A DNA stretch of 64,000 nt from Saltatorellus ferox. Lineage in GTDB: Bacteria; Planctomycetota; UBA1135; GCA-002686595. Positions 51,866-63,946 of this stretch are shown in pieces. The notes beneath the pieces are model-generated. The model worked only from the letters and a program-made list of their open reading frames with translations. It did not search any database and was not told where the DNA came from. Position 1 is the stretch's first letter. Every line of letters starts with the position of its first letter. Position numbers and translations under genes: made by a program. The stretch is from contig CP036434.1 in NCBI GenBank assembly GCA_007751475.1, positions 1,364,001 through 1,428,000 of the forward strand, written 5' to 3'.

Positions 51866-54508
51866 TCAGTTCACCGATACCGTGTCGATACACATCCCGT
51901 CGGAGCTGATCGGGTAGTTGTCATATTGCTGGAATTTCACCACGAAGGTCCCGGTCAGGGCGACGCCGTTGCTGGCGGCCAGCTGGTCGAGGTCAAGGGT
52001 CACCGCCTGCCACGAGTTCGACGGGGTCGAGCCCCCGTAGAGGTTGTAGATCTTGGTGAAGGTCGCGCCCCCGTTGCTGGAGATGAACACGCCGTCCTGG
52101 GTGTGGCTCTCGTCGTTGAAGTGCTTCCACCGGAAGGAGAGCGTCGCCTGGGATGTGCTGCCGAGGTTCAGCTTCAGCCACGCCTCGTTCTGACTGTAGG
52201 AGCCGCCGCTGACGGAGTCGTCCATCGTGAGATGGTGCGTGCCCGCCTGGGGGCCGTTCGCCGTCGTGACGCGGATGCGACCCTGGGCGCCTTCAGTCAC
52301 CTGCCAGTACGAGTCGAGCGAACCCGTGTCGAAGCCGGTCGAGTAGGGGAGGTTGGCGTATCCAGGGCTGCCGCCGCCGCCGCCGCCGCCATCGGAGGCG
52401 GTGACGGAGACCTCGTCGAAGGCGAAGCCGTCCGAGTTGACCGGGTAGTTGTCGTACTGCTGGAACTTCACCACGAACGTGCTGGAGAGCGGAAGGCCCG
52501 CACTCGCTGCGAGTGCGTCGAGGTCGAGGTTCACCAGCTGCCAGGTGTTGTTGGTCGTCGACCCGCCGTTCAGGTTGTGCACCTTCACGTAGGAGCCGCC
52601 GCCGTTGCTGGAGAAGTAGATGCCGTCCTGGCTGTGGGTCTCGTCGCCGATCTCCTTCCAGCGGAAGCTGAGCGCGACCTGGGACTCGCCGCTGAGGTCG
52701 AGGTGCAGCGCGGCCTCGTTCTGGCTATAGGTGTTGTTGCCGGTGGTGTCGTCCATCCGGAGGTGGCGCGAGCCAGCGAACGGCGCGTTGGCCGTCGTGA
52801 TGACCACGCGGCCCTCGGCGCCGAGCGCCACGGTCCACGAGTCGTCGAGCGTGCCCGACTCGAAGCCGGTGGAGTAGGGGAGCGACGCGTAGGTCGGGCC
52901 CGTGCCGCCGCCTCCGCCGCCACCCGAGGCGACGGCCGCCTGGGCGTTCACCATGCCGTAGCCCGTGTAACGGTCCCAGCCTGCGCCCGATTCGACGCTC
53001 GTCACGTCATCGCAGGTCGAGGTGAGCTGCGCGCGCACCTGGGCCGGCGTGAAGCCCGGGTTCTTGGAGAGGATCAGGCCGCAGACGCCCGCCGCGTACG
53101 GCGTCGCGCACGACGTGCCGTTGAAGTAGCCGCTGTAGTTGCCCGAGTCGTAGCCCGCGGAGCCCTGGATGTCGGTCGTCGGCAGGATCGTCGGCGCGAT
53201 CACGTCGACGGCGCCCGCGGCGTCCTGGGAGTTCGGACCGTAGTTGGAGCCCCACCAGCGCTCGCCGTCGCAGGTGTAGCCGTTGGGGTCGGCGGTGACG
53301 CCGGGGTTGAGCTCGCTGGAGAGGTTCGACGCGCGCTTGCGCTCGCCGCACGGCGACGCGGCGCCGACGCCGATCACGAGCTGGTGGTTGGCCGGGAAGT
53401 CGATGGTCGACTTGTTGCTGTTGGCCGTCGCCGCCAGGATCGTCACGCCCGCGTTGTTCGCGTAGGTGATCGCGCTGGAGGTCGTCGGCTCGTTGGTGGT
53501 CGCGGCGCCGAGGCTGAGCGACGCCACGTCCGCGCCGTTATCGGCCGCGTGGATCAGGGCGTTGGCGATCGAGCTGAAGCTCATGCTGCCCGCGCTGTTC
53601 GCCACCTTGAGCGGCATGATCGAGCAGCCGCCTGCGGCGCCCGCGACGCCGATGCCGTTGCCGTTGATCGCAGCCGCGACGCCGGCGCAGGCAGTTCCGT
53701 GACCGGCCTGGGCGGAGTTATCGGTCGGGTTCGAGTCGTTGTCGCCGTAGTCGTAGCCAGCGACCTGGCGCAGGTCGGGGTGGCCTGCGTCCACGCCGGA
53801 GTCGATGATCGCGATGACCACCGAGGCCGATCCGTGACCCTGGGTGCCGTCCCAGGCCGCCTGGGCGCTGGAATCGAAGCCGGGGGTGCCGACCGGGGAT
53901 CCGCCGGGGTGCCCGCCGCAGCCCCAGCAGAAGTCGAGCATCTGCCCGGTGTTGTTGTGACCCCAGTGCGCGGAGTGCAGGGGATCGTTCGGCACGTCCA
54001 TGGGGAACGCCGTGAGGTCCGGGTTCGCGTCCTGGACGCTGTCGAGGGCGCGCAGGCGCTGGCTGAGGGCCTCGATATCGACGCGCGCGTCGACCTCGGC
54101 CATGTACCAGCGATCGAGCCCGAGTTCGTCGCGCATCACCTCGTTCTGGGCATCGATGAGGGCGCGCCGCACGTCGGTGACGCCAGCGGCGATCAGCTCA
54201 CGATCGAGCTCCGGGATGCCCGTGACGGGCGCCGCCGTGCGGCCTGTCGGCTGGTACTGCGGCTCGAGGTCCGAGGCGTCGCGTGCGCGCGCTGTGACCT
54301 GGATGAGCACTCGGCCGGGTGCGTAGAGCGCGACTTCCTGGGCGGGTGCGTTCGGGCCCGACTGCACGGGAATGAACGTGCGCGTCGGGATGGGAGTGAC
54401 AGGTTCTGGGTTCGTCGTCTGTGCGAAGAGAGGAGTGCTGCTGGCAGCGGCGCTGGCGATTGCAAGTACCAGCGGAACGGTGGCCGCGTGAAGAGGCTGG
54501 AGAAGCAT
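51866..54508 (-). CDS. Secreted S8 (subtilisin-like) serine peptidase with duplicated C-terminal jelly-roll domains
   Basis: An 880-residue exported protease with signal peptide (ASAAASSTPLFAQ, about residue 30) and an N-terminal prodomain-like region to about 190. Catalytic triad: Asp236 in IAIIDSGVDAGHPDL, His270 in GHGTACAGVAA, Ser466 in NGTSCATPYAAG. Two homologous domains of about 150 residues (about 530-700 and 705-880), each introduced by a poly-Gly linker (GGGGGGG), share YASLPYSTGFESGTLD / YANLPYSTGFDTGSLD, SYSQNEA and FVVKFQQYDNYP. These are MAM/P-type jelly rolls likely to bind substrate. The ATG at 54508 is preferred over 54643 for the signal peptide. Confidence 0.92.
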   Translation of the reverse strand: MLLQPLHAATVPLVLAIASAAASSTPLFAQTTNPEPVTPIPTRTFIPVQSGPNAPAQEVALYAPGRVLIQVTARARDASDLEPQYQPTGRTAAPVTGIPELDRELIAAGVTDVRRALIDAQNEVMRDELGLDRWYMAEVDARVDIEALSQRLRALDSVQDANPDLTAFPMDVPNDPLHSAHWGHNNTGQMLDFCWGCGGHPGGSPVGTPGFDSSAQAAWDGTQGHGSASVVIAIIDSGVDAGHPDLRQVAGYDYGDNDSNPTDNSAQAGHGTACAGVAAAINGNGIGVAGAAGGCSIMPLKVANSAGSMSFSSIANALIHAADNGADVASLSLGAATTNEPTTSSAITYANNAGVTILAATANSNKSTIDFPANHQLVIGVGAASPCGERKRASNLSSELNPGVTADPNGYTCDGERWWGSNYGPNSQDAAGAVDVIAPTILPTTDIQGSAGYDSGNYSGYFNGTSCATPYAAGVCGLILSKNPGFTPAQVRAQLTSTCDDVTSVESGAGWDRYTGYGMVNAQAAVASGGGGGGGTGPTYASLPYSTGFESGTLDDSWTVALGAEGRVVITTANAPFAGSRHLRMDDTTGNNTYSQNEAALHLDLSGESQVALSFRWKEIGDETHSQDGIYFSSNGGGSYVKVHNLNGGSTTNNTWQLVNLDLDALAASAGLPLSSTFVVKFQQYDNYPVNSDGFAFDEVSVTASDGGGGGGGSPGYANLPYSTGFDTGSLDSYWQVTEGAQGRIRVTTANGPQAGTHHLTMDDSVSGGSYSQNEAWLKLNLGSTSQATLSFRWKHFNDESHTQDGVFISSNGGATFTKIYNLYGGSTPSNSWQAVTLDLDQLAASNGVALTGTFVVKFQQYDNYPISSDGMCIDTVSVN

Positions 54509-54669
54509 AGGCTCCTGGGGCAAGGGAGAGGCGAAGTGGAAAAGAGCGTCGCCGACCCACATCGGCGACACAGGTCCGACGCTAGGTGAGGTCTCCGTAT
54601 CCCGCAAGGGGGCAATTCCCGAGCTGCTTCGCGAATCCTTCATGGGGCAAGGCGCGCCCGTTGCATGGA

Positions 54670-54707
54670 AGAAGCGAGGCGTCCCACCAGTGGGACGCCT
54701 CGCTTCT
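54670..54707. terminator. Perfect 18-bp hairpin between the beta-helix and S8 peptidase genes
   Basis: Arms 54670-54687 and 54690-54707 (agaagcgaggcgtcccac / gtgggacgcctcgcttct) are perfectly complementary with only two unpaired bases between them. It lies 85 bp after the stop of the reverse-strand beta-helix gene. There is no T-run on either strand. Short related segments (ggctctctcgat) repeat just to its right. Confidence 0.7.
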
Positions 54708-54791
54708 CGAAGGCTCTCTCGATGCTCGATGAGCGGCTCTCTCGAAGAGCTGAAGTCTTGCGCGCGGGACTTCTCCTGGATTCCTCTGCGT

Positions 54792-56033
54792 CTATCGAAC
54801 GATGATCGCGGTGGCGTTCGACATCTCGAGTCCGTTGATGGCGCTGTCCCGTTCCGTCTGAAGGAACATGACCGTGCCGCGGGTGAGCGGGCCGGGGACC
54901 GCGAACGGAATCGTGATCTCGCCGGAGATCGGCACGGTGCCGAGCGGGGCCGAGCGCGCGCGCTGGACGAGCAGAGGGATGCGGCTGCCCATCACGGGGA
55001 TCGAGACGGGGATGCGTCCGAGGATGATCGTGAGCTGGCCGCCCGCGCCGGAGCGCATCGTCATCGTGACCGGGCTGCCCGGGAGGAACGTCGTCCCCGT
55101 GAGATAGAAACCGGGAAGCGTGGCCCCACCGTTGTAGGCCGCGCCGCAGGTGAAGTTCTCGACCGGGCCCTGGGCGTTGCTGTTCATCGGCTCGTTGCCG
55201 CCGCTGATCATCGTGTCCCAGCGGTCGTGCAGTCCGCCGCACGAGCGGAAGCCCGTACCGTTCGGCGCGTCGCCGAAGGGCTGGGTCAGGTCGAGGCCGC
55301 CGCCGCCGCCCATGACCGTGGAGCCGACGAGGCGGATGTCCGAGCTGTTGACGCTGAGGCCGTTACCACCGAGGCCGGCCTGGCCCGGAGCGGCGGGGTC
55401 GGTGTAGTCGCCGCCGCGTCCGCCGGTCACGGTGGTGCCAGTGAAGTGGACGAACGAGCTGTTGACGGCGGTCAGTCCGTGCTGGCCGTTGTCACGGTCG
55501 GACTCGGGGCCGGCCTGGATGAGGCAGTCGTCGAACTGAACGCGCGAGGCGGAGATCTCGACCAGCGCAGGGCCCGTGGCGAGCGGCGGCGCGGCGACGA
55601 GAGCGCGCACGCGCACGTCGTCGCAGGCGGCGGCGCGGAACGACGAGTGTCCGGCGGTGACGGTCAGCGCATCGAGGAGCACCGTGCCGGCGCACGTGCT
55701 CATGATGAGGCGCTCCAGCTCCAGGTCCGTCACGACGGTGGTCGAGCTCGCGGGCAGGTTGATGATGCGGCTCTCGCCCGTGACGACGACGCCCGCCTCG
55801 CCCATGAGTCGCGTGGGGCGAACCAGGTCGAAGCGGCCGTAGGTGCCTGGCCGAACGTCCACGCGGTCCAGGGGCCCTGCGACCGCAAGAGCCGCCGCAA
55901 TCGTGCTGTGGGTGACGCCGGCCCCCGGGTCATCGTCCACCACGAAGACGGCCTGAGCCGAGGCGAGCGGCACCAGGGACGCCAGGGACGCGACGAGAGC
56001 GAGGGGCACGAGAGGCATCGAGCGGATTTTCAT
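54792..56033 (-). CDS. Secreted right-handed beta-helix-type protein
   Basis: A 413-residue protein with signal peptide (VASLASLVPLASAQA, about residue 27). The N-terminal AVFVVDDDPGAGVTHSTIAA motif, followed by short repeating strands with Asn/Ser-ladder turns (VEISASRVQFDDCLIQAGPE; NSSFVHFTGTTVTGG; NSSDIRLVGSTVMGG), is typical of parallel beta-helix or DUF1565-type proteins. The last 110 residues form a separate beta domain (LPGFYLTGTTFLPGSPVTMT, RGTVMFLQTERDSAINGLEM), which does not match the YC...WYRD domain seen on other secreted proteins here. No polysaccharide-lyase residues are seen. It is 79 bp upstream of the selenoprotein gene's stop and may be in one transcript with it. Confidence 0.78.
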   Translation of the reverse strand: MKIRSMPLVPLALVASLASLVPLASAQAVFVVDDDPGAGVTHSTIAAALAVAGPLDRVDVRPGTYGRFDLVRPTRLMGEAGVVVTGESRIINLPASSTTVVTDLELERLIMSTCAGTVLLDALTVTAGHSSFRAAACDDVRVRALVAAPPLATGPALVEISASRVQFDDCLIQAGPESDRDNGQHGLTAVNSSFVHFTGTTVTGGRGGDYTDPAAPGQAGLGGNGLSVNSSDIRLVGSTVMGGGGGLDLTQPFGDAPNGTGFRSCGGLHDRWDTMISGGNEPMNSNAQGPVENFTCGAAYNGGATLPGFYLTGTTFLPGSPVTMTMRSGAGGQLTIILGRIPVSIPVMGSRIPLLVQRARSAPLGTVPISGEITIPFAVPGPLTRGTVMFLQTERDSAINGLEMSNATAIIVR

Positions 56034-56112
56034 GGCAGAACGAGGCAGATGGCAGGGGCGAAGCGGCGCAGGTTGGGTCTTCCGGGACGCTGCGTCAGCG
56101 TCCCCTTGGAGA

Positions 56113-57435
56113 CTATCTGAGCGAGATCGGGATCGGGATGATTTCCACGGCGCCGGCGTTCCAGACTGCGACGCGGACGGTCGAGCCAGGACTCACGCTC
56201 AGTCTCCACCATGCGTGGAAGTGATCGATCGACAGGAAGTCTCGCTTCGACTCCGTACCCAGGACGATCAGGCCCTCGTGGATCCCGGCGGCGGCCGCCG
56301 CCTTCCCGACCTTCTGGTTCTCGCCCCAGGTGACGAGGTAGTCGACCTCGAACGCGAAGGTGCCTGCGGGCAGGCCGACTTCGGCGAGCTGGTCTGCGTT
56401 CAAAACAGGGCCGCCGAAGCCGGGCGCAGGGGAGAGGCCCCATTTCGAAGGACGCCACGCAAATTCTGCGGGCGTGTAGGTCTTCCAGCCTGCGGGGAGC
56501 TCGACGTTGGCGAGTCGCGGCGCGGCTTCATCCGCGCGCTCGAAGGGCAGCGCGAGCGCGGTCGCGGCGTTCGGGAGACCGTTCAGCACCGCCATCAGGT
56601 CGGTCGCGGTGGCAACGCTCGTCAGGCGGTCGCCGGAGCGCAGACCCGCGCGCGCCGCAAAGGAGTCGGGCGCGACGGCCGTGATCAACGCCTGGTCATC
56701 GCGATCGAGATCGAGGCCGATCTTCGACGGTGGCGGGTAGACCCAGAGGTCATCGCGCGTCCAGGTGTCGAGGTACTGCGCTTCGATCCGTAGCGCGGGG
56801 AGCGCCGAGTGACAGTGGATGCACGCGCCCTTGTCGCGTTCGGCGAACGAAGGGATCGAGTCGATCGTGATGGGCTCCTCGGAAGTCGTCGGGATCTCCC
56901 GGGGCTCGTGCTGACGATGGGCTTCGAGGCTGGCGGTGAGGAAGCGGCGGTAGGAAGCCTCGGTGAGCCAGTGATCCGGCTCGCGGGAGTCCCGTCCGCC
57001 ATAGCGATGGAGGACGGTGCCATCGGGATGCACGGTCAGGACCGCAAAGGTCAGATCCCAGTCGAAGGTCCAGCGTGAGAGGTCGATGCCGCGCATGTCG
57101 GTGACACGCAGGGGGACGAAGTCGGCGTAGAGCTTCGCGAGTTCAGGAGTGGGGCGACGAACGACCTGTTCGTCGAAGGACGCGCAGTCCCTTCATGGCT
57201 CTCAGCGGAAGACCGCGAGCAGCGGCCGCTTCGTGCGGCGCGCTTCGGCCGTGGCGGCGGCGAGGTCGGTGCGCCATGCGATGTCGCCCGTGGCTTCGGC
57301 TTGCCCGGTCGAGGTTCCAGCCGATCCCTGCTGGCCCCAGGAGGGCGTGGTTCCAGCCGTGCCGGGGAGCCCGAGCGTCATTATCAAGGCGAGGCCCGCG
57401 GCCAGGGCGGACGCTCCGAGGAGGGCGGATTTCAT
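56113..57435 (-). CDS. Putative double-selenocysteine thioredoxin-like protein with haem-c motif and PDZ-like domain
   Basis: 440 codons from the ATG at 57435 if two in-frame UGA codons (57204-57202 and 57195-57193) are read as Sec78 and Sec81. Signal peptide about 1-25 (MKSALLGASALAAGLALIM). Thioredoxin-like domain about 45-180: TEARRTKRPLLAVFR-U-E-P-U-R-D-C84-ASFDEQVVR, then DLSRWTFDWDLTFAVL and HPDGTVLHRYGG, which matches the planctomycete FRCxPCxxC family as I recall it. A CIHCH haem-c motif lies at 205-209. A PDZ-like domain follows (about 225-290, DSFAARAGLRSGDRL), then a C-terminal region. Without recoding the reading splits into an unusable 77-residue peptide and a start-less remainder. 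A SECIS-like hairpin follows the UGAs. Pseudogenisation is the alternative. Confidence 0.72.
57155..57175 (-). promoter_or_regulatory. Putative bacterial SECIS element
   Basis: Within the coding sequence on the reverse strand, cgacgaac / gttcgtcg form a perfect 8-bp stem closing a 5-nt loop, AGGUC. The loop starts 25 nt after the second UGA and 34 nt after the first, within the roughly 16-37 nt window used for bacterial SECIS models, with G in the first loop positions. The loop resembles the GGUCU loop of E. coli fdhF. Confidence 0.6.
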
Positions 57436-57479
57436 CTTCCGAGCGTAGCGGAGCTTGGCGCCGTCGATACACGGATTCT

Positions 57480-57509
57480 GGCGGTACCGAACCTGGCGGT
57501 ACCGAACCC
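57480..57509. repeat. 15-bp tandem direct repeat
   Basis: Two adjacent near-identical copies of ggcggtaccgaacc(t/c) (57480-57494 and 57495-57509), in the 127-bp gap between metH and the selenoprotein gene. Confidence 0.8.
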
Positions 57510-57562
57510 GACCCAGATCCGCCACGTTTCGTGGTGCCGCTGGCGGCGCCGCCAAATTTCGA

Positions 57563-61332
<3,770 letters not shown>

Positions 61333-61336
<4 letters not shown>

Positions 61337-62292
61337 CGGAGGGGAGAGGTCGCCAGGGGAGCTCGGGCAGCGGTGCCGGTTGCGAGGAGCGTCATGAAGT
61401 GGGGGGGCTGTGGATCGCGCGCTGCGCGCTCGATCGACACGTCGTCGAAGCCGGCTTCGCGGCAAAGACGCTTGAGGTCGACCTCGGTGAAACCGAGGTG
61501 CCTGTGCTGGAGGCGGTCGCGGACCCAGTCCTCGCCGTGGGCGAGGAGGTCGAGCACGAGGAGCTTGCCGCCTGGCCGGAGGATGCGGCGCGCCTCGCCG
61601 AGGGCGGCGACCGGGTCGCTGGCGTGGTGGAGCGCCTGGCTGAGGACGGCGACGTCGTAGGACTCGTCCCCGAGGGGCAGGGACTCGATGTCGGCTTCGA
61701 CCGTTTCGATGTTCGTGATGCTCTTCGCCCGGGCGCGCGTGGTGAGCTGGGTCAGCATCTCGGGGCTCAGGTCCACCGCGGTGACCGATTCGGCGATCTC
61801 GGCCAGCATGAGCGTCAGCATGCCGTCCCCGATGCCGAGGTCCACGTACTTGCCGCGGGGTGCGAGGCGCAGGAGGCCGCGGGCGAGGCCTTCCCAGGTG
61901 CGGCCCGGGAGGACCTGCTCGCCGAAGGCGGCGGCCACGCGGTCGAAGTACGAACGTGACTCGCGTCGGCGGCGCTCCATGACGCCGAGGTAGCCCGCGT
62001 CGTCGGCGCGGAACTCGGACTCGAGGTCCGAGCCGTCGAGGACCGTGGTCAGGAGTTCGACCGGCCCGGTGGAGGCGAGGCTGTAGTAGCTGCGACGTCC
62101 CGCGCGGCGGTCGATGACAAGCCCGACGTCCTTGAGCTGGGTGAGCTGGGTGGAGATCCGGCTCTGGCCCATGTTCAGGATCTCCTGGAGCTCGGAGACC
62201 GCGAGTTCCCCTTTACGCAGGAGGTTGAGCACCCGCAGACGGGTCTCGTCACCGAGGGTCTTGAGCAGGCGGGAGGTATGGGTGAGGCTCAT
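61333..62292 (-). CDS. ArsR-family regulator fused to a class I SAM-dependent methyltransferase
   Basis: A 319-residue two-domain protein. The N-terminal ArsR/SmtB winged helix (about 1-95; [40 protein letters not shown]) lacks the classical metal-binding CxC. The C-terminal Rossmann methyltransferase (about 105-319) has the SAM motif [30 protein letters not shown] and [20 protein letters not shown]. Such fusions next to metH or ahcY are known in many bacteria and fit sensing of SAM or SAH to control methionine-cycle genes. It is translationally coupled to metH. An operator-like direct repeat lies 57 bp upstream of its ATG. Confidence 0.9.
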
Positions 62293-62340
62293 GTGGATGG
62301 GCTGGGGCGCGCGAGGGCGAATCCTAGCTCATCGGCATTT

Positions 62341-62380
62341 CTCGATCTGTTGATATCCCAATAAGTTGATATGTATCGAG
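62341..62380 (-). promoter_or_regulatory. Candidate operator of the ArsR-methyltransferase/metH operon
   Basis: Two direct copies of gttgatat (62349-62356 and 62365-62372), 16 bp apart, flanked by the inverted pair ctcgat (62341-62346) and atcgag (62375-62380). AT-rich against a GC-rich background. The placement 50-90 bp before the ATG fits an autoregulatory ArsR site or promoter; which of these is unproven. Confidence 0.5.
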
Positions 62381-62454
62381 GGCGCCCCGAAACTGGGCGT
62401 GGCAGGGCGTCGCGATACCGCCATGGGCCAGGGACTCGCGCGCAGATGCAGCCG

Positions 62455-62501
62455 AAAAAATGAGCCCCTGCGCCTCCCATGGATAGGGGGGCGCCGGGGC
62501 T
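62455..62501 (-). terminator. Intrinsic terminator or attenuator before the ArsR-metH operon
   Basis: On the reverse strand, AGCCCCGGCGCC...GGCGCAGGGGCT forms a strong stem with a short loop and is followed by CATTTTTT (62460-62455). It may end the ferrochelatase transcript 381 bp after its stop or, because it lies 163 bp before the ArsR-methyltransferase ATG, act as an attenuator. Confidence 0.75.
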
Positions 62502-62881
62502 GGTTGGCAGGCGGCAGCTTCGTCCTGATACGAGCAGGACGCATCTCTCCCGATTCACTGCGGGGCCCGATCCGATCGTCTAGCTTCCCCCGGATCGACT
62601 CAATCAGGGCGGCAGAGGCTCTGGCAGGCGTTTCCCCCGGCTGAGAAACCCGCGTAAGCGGGCGCGGCGGGAGTGCAAGTTCTCCCTCCAATCAGCCAGA
62701 GTTACCCCGTGGGTCGATCTCGGTAGACGATGGAACGGGCGCCCGAAGGTTCGGGTCACCTGTCTACTCCTCTGAACGCAAGGCGGAGGCAGGTCCGCCA
62801 CATTTCATGGCAGAAATGTCATGTCTCTCGGGGAGGGCGAGCGTCCAGGCTCCAGCGACGGCATGTCGCGGACGCGATCGC
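62502..62881. other. 380-bp region downstream of ferrochelatase, no gene recognised
   Basis: No credible coding sequence on either strand. Reverse-strand hairpins include cgtcctg/caggacg (62521-62541) and cccgc/gcggg (62649-62662). It could be a leader RNA of the methionine operon. I looked for cobalamin and SAM/SAH riboswitch signatures; only a weak resemblance to a B12 box (GCCAGAGCCTCTGCC, reverse strand) was found, which is not enough to name one. Confidence 0.4.
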
Positions 62882-63946
62882 TCAGCGGACCGGTAGATGT
62901 CGGCGGACGATCTTGGTCGCGCCGCGCACCCACCGCTCGGACGAGTTCAGGGAGGGGATGAGCCGAAGCTCTTCTCCGCCCGCCTTCTTGAAGTCCTCTT
63001 CCGCCCGGATCCCGATCTCCTCGATCGTTTCCAGGCAATCGGCCACGAAGGAAGGGCAGAAGACGGCGAGCTTCTTCACGCCGCGCTTCGCCAGCTCCAC
63101 CACCTCGAAGTCCGTGTAGGGACGGAGCCATGGGGTTCGGCCGAGCCGCGACTGGTAGGCGGCGGAGACGTGCGTGGGGTTGAGCTCGAGCGCGCTCTGG
63201 ATGGCGGCGGTCGTCGCGTGGCAGTGGGCGCCGTAGCACTGGCGGTTCGCGAAGCCGATCGACTCGCAGCAGTCGGGGGTCTTCAGGCAATGCTGGCCGG
63301 TCGCGTCGCTCTTCGTCACGTGGCGCTCGGGGAGCCCGTGGTAGCTGAAAAGGACGTGGTCGGGCTGCATCTCGTCGAGAACGGGGCGCGCGACCTCGGC
63401 GAACGATTCGATGAACTCCGGGTCGTCGTAGAATGGCGGCACGATGCGAAGGAAGGGCGTGTTCCAGAGCTTGGACGCCTCGGCGTAGATCGCTTCCACC
63501 GCGGAGCCCGTCGAGCTCGACGCGTACTGGGGGAAGAGCGGGAAGACCACGATCTCGTCGCAGCCTGCCTTCTGGAGCTGGGCGAGGCCCGCCGCGATCG
63601 ACGGGTTGCCGTAGCGCATGGCGAGGACCACGACCGCCTCGGGGATGTGCTGGGCGATCTCCTTCGCGAGTGCTTCGCCGTGGAAGAGCAGCGGCGAGCC
63701 CATGTCGGTCCAGACCTCCCGGTAAGCCTCCGCCGACTTGGCGGGGCGCGTCGGAAGGATGATCAGGTTGAGCAGCGCCGCCCGGCCGACGGGGTTGATA
63801 TCGAGCACCCGCGGATCCGAAAGGAACTGACGCAGGTAGCGCCGGACCTCGGGCGTCTCGGGCGCGTCCGGCGTGCCCAGGTTGATCAGGAGGACGCCGG
63901 GGCGACCGTGGTGCGGGTGGGTCAGTTTGGGTGAAGCTTCGGGCAT
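62882..63946 (-). CDS. hemH: Ferrochelatase (protohaem ferro-lyase)
   Basis: A 354-residue HemH that inserts Fe2+ into protoporphyrin (or coproporphyrin) in haem synthesis. Active-site His203 lies in LFSYHGLPERH; the conserved glutamate region is PSFVADCLETIEEIG; N-terminal LLINLGTPDAPET and VRRYLRQFLSDPRV are typical. A cysteine-rich segment (HCLKTPDCCESIG, ANRQCYGAHCHAT, about 217-245) matches the subclass in which internal cysteines may hold a [2Fe-2S] cluster. Length is slightly above average for bacterial enzymes. The ATG at 63946 gives a short Pro/His-rich leader. Its transcript may end at the terminator at 62455. Confidence 0.94.
   Translation of the reverse strand: MPEASPKLTHPHHGRPGVLLINLGTPDAPETPEVRRYLRQFLSDPRVLDINPVGRAALLNLIILPTRPAKSAEAYREVWTDMGSPLLFHGEALAKEIAQHIPEAVVVLAMRYGNPSIAAGLAQLQKAGCDEIVVFPLFPQYASSSTGSAVEAIYAEASKLWNTPFLRIVPPFYDDPEFIESFAEVARPVLDEMQPDHVLFSYHGLPERHVTKSDATGQHCLKTPDCCESIGFANRQCYGAHCHATTAAIQSALELNPTHVSAAYQSRLGRTPWLRPYTDFEVVELAKRGVKKLAVFCPSFVADCLETIEEIGIRAEEDFKKAGGEELRLIPSLNSSERWVRGATKIVRRHLPVR

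Noticed and set aside
56113..57096. 327-residue protein starting at the ATG at 57096
   Set aside because: This start falls inside a conserved domain (VTDMRGIDL) with in-frame homologous sequence upstream, so it is not the true N-terminus.
57202..57555. 117-residue stand-alone protein upstream of the CxxCH protein
   Set aside because: It ends inside a thioredoxin-fold motif at UGA; its first 40 residues precede a good signal peptide start at 57435. Better explained as the front of a selenoprotein.
62604..62801. Possible cobalamin riboswitch before metH
   Set aside because: Only a partial B12-box-like string was found; the conserved core and paired elements could not be traced, so it is not called.
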